Positions 35,873-42,937 of a stretch of DNA of 64,000 bases are shown here, piece by piece. The stretch comes from Pseudoalteromonas arctica. Its GTDB lineage: Bacteria > Pseudomonadota > Gammaproteobacteria > Enterobacterales > Alteromonadaceae. How positions within the stretch are numbered: position 1 is the stretch's first letter; each line of letters opens with the position of its first letter. The notes below the pieces were generated by a model. That model searched no databases. It saw nothing but the letters and a program-made list of their open reading frames with translations, and was not told the origin of the DNA. Location: the NCBI RefSeq assembly GCF_012927645.1, contig NZ_JABBMT010000007.1, forward strand, positions 1 through 64,000, written 5' to 3'. The position numbers and the translations under genes are program-made.

Positions 35873-37642
35873 ATGAAGGCGAACTACGGACCAGAGATAC
35901 GCAAAAAAGCACAAGACTTGTATGTTGTTGAGGGCTACACGGTTGATGAAATAGCCGAGCTTGACGACATGCCAAGTGCGCGTAGCGTTCGCCGTTGGGC
36001 TGAAGCTGGTAAGTGGGAGGATATGTGCCCAAGCTATAATGCCGAAATGGCGTTTAGCAAACGCATTAATGTACTGGCCGATAAAGACGATAAAACCGAT
36101 GCCGACTACAAAGAGTTAGATTTTTGCACCCGCCAATTATGTGCGCTTAATAAAAGCAAACTTGCCCCTGCCCCTAAACAACGTGCCAATAATGATACGG
36201 GGAGCAATAATAGTGGCGGCAGTAATAAAAAATCGAAGAAGAAAAAGAAGAACGATTGCTCAGGCATTACGCTTGAAATGCTCAACGAGCTTAAAGACAA
36301 ACTACTTTACCCGCACCAAAAACATTGGTTTGATAACCAAGACCACCGCGCCCGATTTATATTAAAACCCCGCCAAATTGGCGCAACCTTCTATTTTGCG
36401 TTTGAAGCCTTTTACGATGCCGTGGTAAATGGCCGCAATAAAATATTTATATCCGCGAGCCGTGACCAAGCCGAAGTATTTAAAGCAAATATTGTGGCGC
36501 TGTGCCGTGAGCATTTTAATATTGAATTAACCGGCTCGCCGATGGTGCTTAATTTAGCCGGCGGAAAAACGGTTAAGCTGATATTTAAGTCAACTAATGC
36601 ACGTACTGCACAATCAGAATCCGGCGACTTATATATAGATGAAGTTTTTTGGATACCTAATTATAAAAATTTGCGCGGTTTAGCACAGGCTATGATGACG
36701 CATAAACATTTGCGTGTTACGTATTTTAGTACGCCAAGTGTTACCAGCCACGAAGCGTATGATCACTGGAATGGTAAATGGTATCGTAAAACTAAAGCTT
36801 GTAACGATCCTGAATTTGCGATTGATGTTAGCCATAAAACGCTTAAAAACGGGATGCTGTGTGACGATGGTATTTGGCGCCAAATGCTCACCGTGCACGA
36901 TGTGGTGAATTCAGGCTTTGACCGCATTGATATTAGCGTACTTGAAAACGAATACAGCACGGATGAGTTTAATAACTTGTTTATGTGTAAGTTTATTGAT
37001 GATGCCCACAGCGCGTTTAACCTTAAACAAATCATGGCCTGTGTTGGTGACTCAACCAAATGGGATGACTTTGATTTAGAGTGCGAGCGCCCGTTTGCAT
37101 TAAAACCTGTGGTCATTGGGTTTGACCCTGCCCGCTTTGGTGATAAAGCCAGTGTTGTTGTTTTAAGTGCCCCTATGAAACCTGGCGAAAAGTTTAGGCT
37201 ACTTGAGGCCATTGATTTAAGCGGGAATGACTTTGAAGCCATGGCCGCAGAGATAAAACTACTCACCGAAAAATACAACGTGCAGCACATTGGTGTTGAT
37301 ACTACGGGCATTGGTTACGGCGTATGGGAAATGATCACTAAATTTTACCCTAACGCTGAACCCATACACTACAACCCAATTATTAAAAACCAACTGGTTA
37401 TTAAGGCCATTAACGTAATTAAAAACCGCCGTTTTGAGTTTGACCAGGACGCGGTAAATATTGCCAGCTCGTTTATTAATATTCGCCGTAAAGTGGTTGG
37501 CGATCAAATAACCTATGCCACAAACCGCACCGCGACCACAGGCCATGCCGATATTGCGTGGGCAATTATGCACGCTATGAAATTTGAACCACTGGACGGC
37601 AATGCCCACAGCCGTCAAACATCTGTAGGAATTGCAGCTTAA
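35873..37642 (+). CDS. Terminase large (ATPase) subunit, gpP-like
   Basis: The 589-residue protein has an N-terminal helix-turn-helix (about 20-45, EGYTVDEIAELDDMPSARSV), a basic Lys-rich linker (118-127), the P-loop-like KPRQIGAT (165-172), the DLYIDEVFWIP Walker B and a nuclease domain starting VIGFDPARFGDKASV and IGVDTTGIGYG. It drives DNA packaging and with gpM cuts cos. P2 gpP is 590 residues. It overlaps portal by one base. Confidence 0.95.
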   Translation: MKANYGPEIRKKAQDLYVVEGYTVDEIAELDDMPSARSVRRWAEAGKWEDMCPSYNAEMAFSKRINVLADKDDKTDADYKELDFCTRQLCALNKSKLAPAPKQRANNDTGSNNSGGSNKKSKKKKKNDCSGITLEMLNELKDKLLYPHQKHWFDNQDHRARFILKPRQIGATFYFAFEAFYDAVVNGRNKIFISASRDQAEVFKANIVALCREHFNIELTGSPMVLNLAGGKTVKLIFKSTNARTAQSESGDLYIDEVFWIPNYKNLRGLAQAMMTHKHLRVTYFSTPSVTSHEAYDHWNGKWYRKTKACNDPEFAIDVSHKTLKNGMLCDDGIWRQMLTVHDVVNSGFDRIDISVLENEYSTDEFNNLFMCKFIDDAHSAFNLKQIMACVGDSTKWDDFDLECERPFALKPVVIGFDPARFGDKASVVVLSAPMKPGEKFRLLEAIDLSGNDFEAMAAEIKLLTEKYNVQHIGVDTTGIGYGVWEMITKFYPNAEPIHYNPIIKNQLVIKAINVIKNRRFEFDQDAVNIASSFINIRRKVVGDQITYATNRTATTGHADIAWAIMHAMKFEPLDGNAHSRQTSVGIAA

Positions 37643-38709
37643 TGAGTAAACCACGATTACAAGTGAGTAACGGCCAATTGCCGAACTACAATCAACGAAC
37701 AGCCGTAACAGATACTTTTAGCTTTGGCGATCCTGAGCCCTGTTTAGATAACCGGCTAACTGATTACATTGGTGTATTTAGTGACAGCAACGGCATTTAT
37801 GCACCGCCCATTAGTTTGCAAGGTTTGGTAAAGCTGCTGCGTGTAAATGCCCAGCATGGGCCAATACTCTACTTTAAGCGCAACATGATCTTAAAGTGGT
37901 ATAAACCTAACCCGCTATTGAGCCATCAAGCCCTTAGTAAGTTTGCTTTTGATTTGCTGTGGAGCGGTAACGCTTATTTGCAGATTATTAAAAACGCATT
38001 TGGGCAAGTCATTAAACTGCGCCACTTGCCTGCACTCACCATGCGTTATACCGATACCCGCGGTGTGTATGCACAATTAAGTAACCGCAGCAATCAGCCA
38101 ATATATTTTAATGCCGGTGAAGTAATACACGTAAAAGAGTACGACCCCGCCCAAGGCATTTACGGCATACCGCAATATTACGGCGGCATTCAATCGGCCT
38201 TACTCAATGAGGATGCCACATTATTTAGACGCCGCTATTACAAGAACGGTGCGCACATGGGCTTTATATTCTCAATGGCCGACCCGAACTTAAGTGATGC
38301 CGATGAAACAGCACTAAAGAATGCCATACGCGATAGCAAAGGCGTGGGTAATTTTAGAAGTTTGTTTTTTAATTTTCGCAGTAATAAGGCCGATGCTGAA
38401 AAGTCGATAAAGATAACGCCCGTTGGCGACATATCAACTAAAGACGAATTTGAGCGTATTAAAAAAATTACCCTTAACGACATGCTCAGTATGCATCGGG
38501 CACAAGAAGCACTTAGCGGTCAATCATCTGGCGACAGCGCGGGTTTTGGTGATTTAGACAAAATCACCCGCGCGTATTACAACAACGAAGTTGTGCCCCT
38601 TCAATTAGATGTTAAAGGGATCAACAACTACTTGCCTACTGCACAGCATATTGAATTTAAAGAGCCTGAGTATTCAGATCTAAACCCAGCACCTAAGGAA
38701 AGCGCATGA
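37642..38709 (+). CDS. Portal protein, gpQ-like
   Basis: The 355-residue protein begins with a short polar part and contains LLRVNAQHGPILYFKRNMI, LPALTMRYTDTRG and QGIYGIPQYYGGIQSALLNEDA, then MLSMHRAQEALSGQ, all typical of P2 gpQ (344). It forms the dodecameric ring for DNA entry. The stop overlaps the next ATG by 4 bp (GCATGAGC). Confidence 0.94.
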   Translation: MSKPRLQVSNGQLPNYNQRTAVTDTFSFGDPEPCLDNRLTDYIGVFSDSNGIYAPPISLQGLVKLLRVNAQHGPILYFKRNMILKWYKPNPLLSHQALSKFAFDLLWSGNAYLQIIKNAFGQVIKLRHLPALTMRYTDTRGVYAQLSNRSNQPIYFNAGEVIHVKEYDPAQGIYGIPQYYGGIQSALLNEDATLFRRRYYKNGAHMGFIFSMADPNLSDADETALKNAIRDSKGVGNFRSLFFNFRSNKADAEKSIKITPVGDISTKDEFERIKKITLNDMLSMHRAQEALSGQSSGDSAGFGDLDKITRAYYNNEVVPLQLDVKGINNYLPTAQHIEFKEPEYSDLNPAPKESA

Positions 38710-39032
38710 GCTGGTTAAACATAATTGAATTTATTAAACAATGGGGGCAATTACTTATGTTGAGTTTTTTAGCAGCCGCAATCCAAATGTACTTGAGCAA
38801 ACGGCAGTTTACGTTTTTTCATTATTTTATGAGTGTACTCATTGCGATATTTGCAGCCTACCTTGCCGCTATGTTTTGCGAGTGGCGCGGCTTTGACGAA
38901 AGTTTAAAAACTGGGGTTATTGGGGTGACGGCTTACGCTGCCCCGCATTTGCTTGAAGGGTTCGACAAACTTATTGCAACTATAAGCAAAGACCCAAAGG
39001 CGTTTATTAAATTACTAATGAGGGTTAAATAA
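38706..39032 (+). CDS. Holin-like membrane protein
   Basis: The 108-residue protein has three hydrophobic stretches (about 13-28, 40-62 and 71-82) and a basic C-terminus (KLLMRVK). It follows portal with a 4-bp overlap and precedes another membrane protein. Size, topology and place fit class I-type holins. It may form the lesion that releases the endolysin. Confidence 0.7.
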   Translation: MSWLNIIEFIKQWGQLLMLSFLAAAIQMYLSKRQFTFFHYFMSVLIAIFAAYLAAMFCEWRGFDESLKTGVIGVTAYAAPHLLEGFDKLIATISKDPKAFIKLLMRVK

Positions 39033-39487
39033 TGGGATGGATTAAATCAGTATTATCGTTCATCACAGACCCAATAGCCGATTTAACCGGCGGCTATGTT
39101 GAGCGTAAACGCATTGCGGCTGAAATGGCCGCCGATGTAGCACGGGCTGAAAACAATTTTAAAATTGCCCAGTTTGAAGCCAAAGCAAGGCGCTGCATGC
39201 AAGCCGAGCAAAACGACGCTGATTATGACTTGCTGGTGCTGAAGAACCGCGACAAAACCATTATGGATGAAGTGATCATTCTATTCTTTTTGGGTTTGTT
39301 TGTGTGTCACTTTATCCCCGCAATGCAGCCATATATGCAAAAAGGTTGGCAAGCAATGGGTTACAACGGCGCGCCCTGGTACTTTGAATTTGTAATTGTA
39401 GGTATTGCGGTTTCAACGCTTGGGTTGATGCGATTGTTTAGAGCATTTTGGGGGAGCAAGAACAAAGGGAATAAAAGCGCTAGTTAG
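39032..39487 (+). CDS. Second lysis-region membrane protein (3TM-holin-like)
   Basis: The 151-residue protein begins GWIKSVLSFITDPIADLTGGYVERKRIAAEM, resembling the GTA/3TM holin family, then has a charged helix (about 25-80) and two strong membrane segments (about 82-97 and 115-135). It overlaps the upstream gene by one base. It may be a holin partner or antiholin; no spanin lipoprotein was found. Confidence 0.6.
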   Translation: MGWIKSVLSFITDPIADLTGGYVERKRIAAEMAADVARAENNFKIAQFEAKARRCMQAEQNDADYDLLVLKNRDKTIMDEVIILFFLGLFVCHFIPAMQPYMQKGWQAMGYNGAPWYFEFVIVGIAVSTLGLMRLFRAFWGSKNKGNKSAS

Positions 39488-39500
39488 GAGCTAGCGCTTT
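39474..39500. terminator. Bidirectional terminator between lysis genes and 39.5-kb gene
   Basis: AAAGCGCTAG and CTAGCGCTTT pair perfectly over 10 bp with loop TTAGGAG, between two convergent genes. Confidence 0.8.
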
Positions 39501-39505
39501 GGTGT

Positions 39506-39850
39506 TTAAACTTCTTCTAGTTTCAAATCAATTGTTAATCTGAATGTTGAGCCCTGCTGGTTTCCTTTGGTTAATTCTGCTTTTGCCATATATAATTTAA
39601 CCGCCTTATTTATACTCGACTCAAGATTCTCTAGCTTTTCATTAAATATTTGCTTGCTTCTAAATTCACGAAATGCCTCTTCATCTTCTTCTGTTAACTC
39701 TAAATAAATATCATCTATGATTAAATTAAAATTAACGTGAATATCTTCATCTCTGGACCTAAAGTGATATGTCATAACCGATGTTCTAGTTGGCTCAGCC
39801 TGCTCATCTAAACCTGCTTCATTTAAAACGTGCTTAATAAAATCTAACAT
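39506..39850 (-). CDS. Hypothetical acidic protein
   Basis: The 114-residue acidic protein (LELTEEDEEAFREFRSKQIF) has no family I recognise. It lies between the lysis region and the PapB-like regulator, transcribed against the lysis genes, the position of a phage moron. The strand pattern of the second half (FRLTIDLKLEEV) suggests beta strands. Confidence 0.6.
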   Translation of the reverse strand: MLDFIKHVLNEAGLDEQAEPTRTSVMTYHFRSRDEDIHVNFNLIIDDIYLELTEEDEEAFREFRSKQIFNEKLENLESSINKAVKLYMAKAELTKGNQQGSTFRLTIDLKLEEV

Positions 39851-39904
39851 TGCTCAATCCTTTTCTAATGCAAAGTAATAGGCACAACAAGGTAGCTTTT
39901 TTAA

Positions 39905-40156
39905 TTAACCAAGTCTACTAGACCAATCTAGCTCTTTAACCTCTTCAATTTTACCTGCAACAACTTCAAGACGCTTAAGTGCCCTTGTTAAATTTGGTCC
40001 TTGCACACCATTAAGCGTTGCTGCATTGGTTTTGCTAATGCCACGAACTAAGTAATCACTGAGTGCCGCTTTTATATCTTCACTGGTACTTTTACCAAAC
40101 GATAAAAGTGCATCTAACCGCTCTTGGCTTTGTGAGCCTTTATGCAAATATTTCAT
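39905..40156 (-). CDS. PapB/FocB-like small DNA-binding regulator
   Basis: The 83-residue protein has the segment SDYLVRGISKTNAATLNGVQGPNLTRALKRLE, which reads as the helix-turn-helix of PapB/KorA-type regulators (SxxNxxTLxRAxxRL-like). It sits upstream of a hypothetical gene and facing away from the Ogr-type gene. The region between them contains several TTGTCA motifs that it could bind. Its target is an inference. Confidence 0.7.
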   Translation of the reverse strand: MKYLHKGSQSQERLDALLSFGKSTSEDIKAALSDYLVRGISKTNAATLNGVQGPNLTRALKRLEVVAGKIEEVKELDWSSRLG

Positions 40157-40234
40157 AATTAATTTATCACTTAACTGATAATAAATTAATGATATTTCAA
40201 TATTAGGTAAATCGCCAGCTATTTGATCTTTTTG

Positions 40235-40356
40235 TTGTCACTTTATTGTCAAACATTGTCACTTTTTGACAATGCGATCTTTTTAAAATCTCTCACAGAT
40301 CCTTTTACTGGGCGTGCTGGTGATTAATAGTGTGTCACTGCGGTTGTCAATTTGAC
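40235..40356. promoter_or_regulatory. Cluster of TTGTCA motifs upstream of the PapB-like gene
   Basis: TTGTCA is found at 40235, 40246, 40256 and 40344, and its complement within TTTGACAAT at 40265-40273; ATTGTCAAA (40245-40253) pairs with that last copy as an 9-bp inverted repeat. The 330-bp gap between the two regulators has no gene; this cluster and the LexA-box promoter further right are what it holds. Confidence 0.5.
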
Positions 40357-40437
40357 GCATTTTTTGCACGAAAGCGGAAGGCGAGGAGGAGTGAATTTTG
40401 GAGCTCTTTGGTTCTCAGCTAATAGGTAAATGGTTAT

Positions 40438-40471
40438 TTGGCATACGCGCAACCACTGTATATAATGACAG
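40438..40471 (+). promoter_or_regulatory. Ogr-gene promoter overlapped by a LexA (SOS) box
   Basis: TTGGCA (40438-40443), a 17-bp spacer and TATAAT (40461-40466) make a near-consensus sigma-70 promoter 34 bp before the Ogr-type ATG. CTGTATATAATGACAG (40456-40471) matches the LexA box CTGT-N8-ACAG exactly and covers the -10. LexA would block the promoter until DNA damage. Confidence 0.85.
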
Positions 40472-40499
40472 TGTATTTTATTAACGATTGGTGGTTATT

Positions 40500-40745
40500 A
40501 TGGCGCGGGTTACTTGTCCAAATTGCGAAGCTAAAGCGACGATCACATCACGTGAAAAGCAAAGCGCCCATGTGGTTAATTTATATTGCTCGTGTACTAA
40601 CACCAAAGAGTGCGGGGCTACGTTCCGTATTACCCAATCGTTTGATCACTACTTAAACCCGCCTTGCAAATCTACCGCACAACTTGCCGCTGCACTGATT
40701 AAAAACCTACCACGCGAACAACAGCTCGAATTAATTGGGCTGTAA
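40500..40745 (+). CDS. Ogr/Delta-like zinc-finger late transcription activator
   Basis: From the ATG at 40500 the protein is 81 residues (MARVTCPNCEAKATIT). The Cys pattern CPNC...YCSCTNTKECGATF corresponds to the zinc-binding core of P2 Ogr (72 residues), which recruits RNA polymerase to late promoters. An upstream in-frame ATG at 40488 is less likely because family members start just before the first Cys pair. Controlled by the LexA-box promoter described above and closed by a strong terminator at 40768. Confidence 0.88.
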   Translation: MARVTCPNCEAKATITSREKQSAHVVNLYCSCTNTKECGATFRITQSFDHYLNPPCKSTAQLAAALIKNLPREQQLELIGL

Positions 40746-40767
40746 TTCCCCGTTAAATTTCAGGCAT

Positions 40768-40800
40768 AAAAAAGGCCGACATCCGATGTCAGCCTTTTTT
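40768..40800 (+). terminator. Terminator after the Ogr-type gene
   Basis: AAAAAAGGCCGACAT and ATGTCAGCCTTTTTT pair with one mismatch around a CCG loop and end in six T's: a strong intrinsic, probably bidirectional, terminator facing the D12 methyltransferase gene. Confidence 0.9.
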
Positions 40801-40870
40801 AGGATTTGAAGTTTTTAACTATAAAATAGTCACTTTTAAAGTTAGTACCACTTTTAGGGTTTGGCAAATA

Positions 40871-41554
40871 TTATTCAATACTCAATAGCGCGGCCATGAT
40901 TGTTTGCCGTTCGCCTGGTGGTAACGCTTTATAGTTATTTGCCCAGCGCTGGGCTTTTCGCTGTATACGCTGACGATCGGTAAAATTATCACCCGCATAG
41001 GTATGATAATGCACGTCACCTGGTTGGTAGTTAAGCCATATTGTTTCAGTACGAACGCCGCCGCGTGTCATGGCTTGAAAGTCTTTGCGCCACCAATCTT
41101 TTAGCATTTCGTTATAAAGTGAGTTGGCGTAACCCGATATTATAATTTTAACGTCATCTGGGTTTTGCTGTTTTGCTGCTGTTAGTAAACGCTGGTGATC
41201 GGCCTCTGTCATTTCGTGTTCATAACGGGCGTTACTGGTTCGGGTTTCTGGCATGTATGGCGGATCAAGATAAAGCTGTGTTTTGCAAAATGGCTTAAAG
41301 TTTTCTAAGTACTCTATGGCACAGCCGCAAATTTTGTTTTCTGGTACCACATAGTTAAATTTGTCTAGCATGGTTTGTGACTTATCAATCACCACGTTAT
41401 ATTTAGCCGGCGCTTTCTTTTTGAATACAACACCAGTACCTAAGAATAGTTCGCCGTAAAATTCATGCGGAGCCATTACATTAATAATTGCTTGATAAAC
41501 ACCGCTACCACCTTTGGCGCCTAAATAGCTTTCGTGTTCTGATTTATTTGTCAT
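40871..41554 (-). CDS. D12-class adenine-specific DNA methyltransferase
   Basis: The 227-residue protein has LGAKGGSGVYQAIINVMAPH (SAM motif region, FxGxG form), ELFLGTGVVFKKK and the catalytic LYLDPPYMPETR (DPPY), in the gamma order of D12/Dam-type N6-adenine methyltransferases. A Dam-like GATC target is a guess. There is no restriction partner beside it, so it is a solitary enzyme, perhaps for protecting phage DNA or timing expression. Its promoter region carries a four-copy operator array. Confidence 0.88.
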   Translation of the reverse strand: MTNKSEHESYLGAKGGSGVYQAIINVMAPHEFYGELFLGTGVVFKKKAPAKYNVVIDKSQTMLDKFNYVVPENKICGCAIEYLENFKPFCKTQLYLDPPYMPETRTSNARYEHEMTEADHQRLLTAAKQQNPDDVKIIISGYANSLYNEMLKDWWRKDFQAMTRGGVRTETIWLNYQPGDVHYHTYAGDNFTDRQRIQRKAQRWANNYKALPPGERQTIMAALLSIE

Positions 41555-41574
41555 TTGTATTCCTTAGCAGCTGG

Positions 41575-41690
41575 CATAGCTAAATTTATCTATTGTGGCC
41601 AACACAGTTAAATTTAACTATGCGACCAGGTGGCATAGTTAAATTTGTCTGTACTCGAGTGATAGTACTTCATAGTTAAAAATGGCTGTG
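41575..41690. promoter_or_regulatory. Four-copy 20-bp operator-like repeat array
   Basis: Unit CATAGTTAAATTTAACTGTG: copies at 41575-41594 (+), 41603-41622 (inverted), 41634-41653 (+) and 41671-41690 (+), with few mismatches. The array fills the 5' region of the methyltransferase gene. The unit is itself partly dyadic (AGTTAAATTTAACT). Likely binds a phage repressor or activator; the binding protein is not known. Confidence 0.75.
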
Positions 41691-41696
41691 CTGCAG

Positions 41697-41768
41697 CTAA
41701 TCTGATTCTTTCTTTGGTTTAACAACTGAATGATAAATCCAGTTGCGGCGTTTTACTGTTGGCTTCAT
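41697..41768 (-). CDS. Small basic peptide gene (23 residues)
   Basis: ATG AAG CCA overlaps the stop of the upstream gene as ATGA (41765-41768) and the frame runs to TAG at 41697. The product, MKPTVKRRNWIYHSVVKPKK plus ESD, is very basic. Translational coupling and composition suggest a real small gene, but there is no homology evidence. Confidence 0.45.
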   Translation of the reverse strand: MKPTVKRRNWIYHSVVKPKKESD

Positions 41769-42040
41769 GCTTGCGCCCCAATTAATAAACTTGGTCGTTT
41801 AAATAACAACGCGGTGTTTTGTAATTTATCAATAGTCATTGTTCGGCCATCGATGGCGGTTACTTTTACCCGTTTAATTGGGTTTTGCTCTATCACTACT
41901 TGGTAACGGGGGTCGGCGCATATGTTTTTAATGCAACGGGCACCGTGTTTTGCTGAGCAACCAAACTCACGGCCTAGTAATAGGTCGTTGTAAAAGAGCC
42001 CTGTTGATAGCATTTTTTCTGCTGCTGAGTGAGTATTCAT
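41765..42040 (-). CDS. Hypothetical early phage protein
   Basis: The 91-residue protein has no recognised domain. FGCSAKHGARCIKNICADPRY near 27-47 and KVTAIDGRTMTIDKL suggest a small alpha/beta fold. It belongs to the early minus-strand operon that includes the gpA initiator; the next small gene overlaps its stop. Confidence 0.65.
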   Translation of the reverse strand: MNTHSAAEKMLSTGLFYNDLLLGREFGCSAKHGARCIKNICADPRYQVVIEQNPIKRVKVTAIDGRTMTIDKLQNTALLFKRPSLLIGAQA

Positions 42041-42050
42041 AATGTCACCT

Positions 42051-42380
42051 TTATGCTGTTCGGTTTGAAATTTGAGCCTTTAGCGCAGTGATTTTTTGCA
42101 ACTCTGCCTTGTAGTAAGTCTCCATGCATAGAATCTGCTTATTAGCATATTCAATTGCTTCATGTTCATTTAAGAATGAACACTCTGTGTAAAACGGCTT
42201 TTGGCATTCAAATTGCCAACCGGTGCGCAACTTTTGTTTACATACAACGTGCTCGTAAACTTTAATCCCATTTTTAACCCGATAGCCTTGTAGTGTTTCT
42301 TTAATAAAATCGCTTTTGTACACTTTGCCTTTGCGGGCTGTGTATACGTTTTTTGCGTTACATGTGCATGTGCAGCTCAT
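42051..42380 (-). CDS. Hypothetical Cys-containing phage protein
   Basis: From the ATG at 42380 (AGGAG eight bases upstream; another ATG two codons earlier is too close to it) the product is 109 residues. It begins SCTCTCNAKNVYTARKGKVY with a Cys cluster, and has CKQKLRTGWQFECQK and a C-terminal helix. Zinc binding is possible. Function unknown. Confidence 0.6.
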   Translation of the reverse strand: MSCTCTCNAKNVYTARKGKVYKSDFIKETLQGYRVKNGIKVYEHVVCKQKLRTGWQFECQKPFYTECSFLNEHEAIEYANKQILCMETYYKAELQKITALKAQISNRTA

Positions 42381-42382
42381 GA

Positions 42383-42643
42383 TCATTGCTCCTGTTGTTT
42401 TGGTTGTGGTCTGTTAGTTACTGCAAATACGTTGGCGTTTGGTTCTTGCTGGTAGCCGGTGCAAATTTCGGTTGCGAATACGCTGTTATTGGTTTTACCG
42501 CACTGGCCGTATTGGGTTCTTGGCTTTGGCAAACCAAACCTACTAATAAACGGGCTGTGCTGATCCTCTGCATAACCCTTTGGGCAAAACGCTTGGCAAC
42601 TAATGCAGGCCATTGGCATACCGACTTTTGAAATTTGAATCAT
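42383..42643 (-). CDS. Hypothetical Cys-rich phage protein
   Basis: The 86-residue protein has MACISCQAFCPKGYA (CxxC plus a third Cys) and a fourth Cys in YGQCGK, a possible zinc site, and a Gln/Pro-rich tail. It overlaps the HTH gene upstream by 4 bp. No function can be named. Confidence 0.6.
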   Translation of the reverse strand: MIQISKVGMPMACISCQAFCPKGYAEDQHSPFISRFGLPKPRTQYGQCGKTNNSVFATEICTGYQQEPNANVFAVTNRPQPKQQEQ

Positions 42644-42927
42644 ATTGCTACCCCACGGCGTGTGTTTAAGCTTTTATTTAGCTGCTGATATCTGATGGTC
42701 GATATATTGTTTTTTTTACATGCAGCGCTTGTTTTAATGCCTTTTGCTATATCCGATTTAACTGCGTTTAAAATTTCTAAGCTCTGCTTTTTATGCTGAT
42801 TTGATGCGCTCAAGTGGTATCTTATTGTTGCTTCGCTCACATCAAACTTGTCAGCAATTACATTGATGCTTAGTGTTTTTCGTAACTCAATAATCAATGA
42901 AATGTCGTGATCAGTTAATTTGCTCAT
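42640..42927 (-). CDS. Small helix-turn-helix protein
   Basis: The 95-residue protein has an N-terminal HTH of the Hin/homeodomain-like type (LTDHDISLIIELRKTLSINV, then ADKFDVSEATIRYHL). A second helical half (KGIKTSAACKKNNISTIRYQ) may be a second HTH. It lies just after gpA in the early operon and may tune that operon or act as a binding protein at the array at 41.6 kb; untested. Confidence 0.7.
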   Translation of the reverse strand: MSKLTDHDISLIIELRKTLSINVIADKFDVSEATIRYHLSASNQHKKQSLEILNAVKSDIAKGIKTSAACKKNNISTIRYQQLNKSLNTRRGVAI

Positions 42928-42937
42928 ATCGTTGCTC

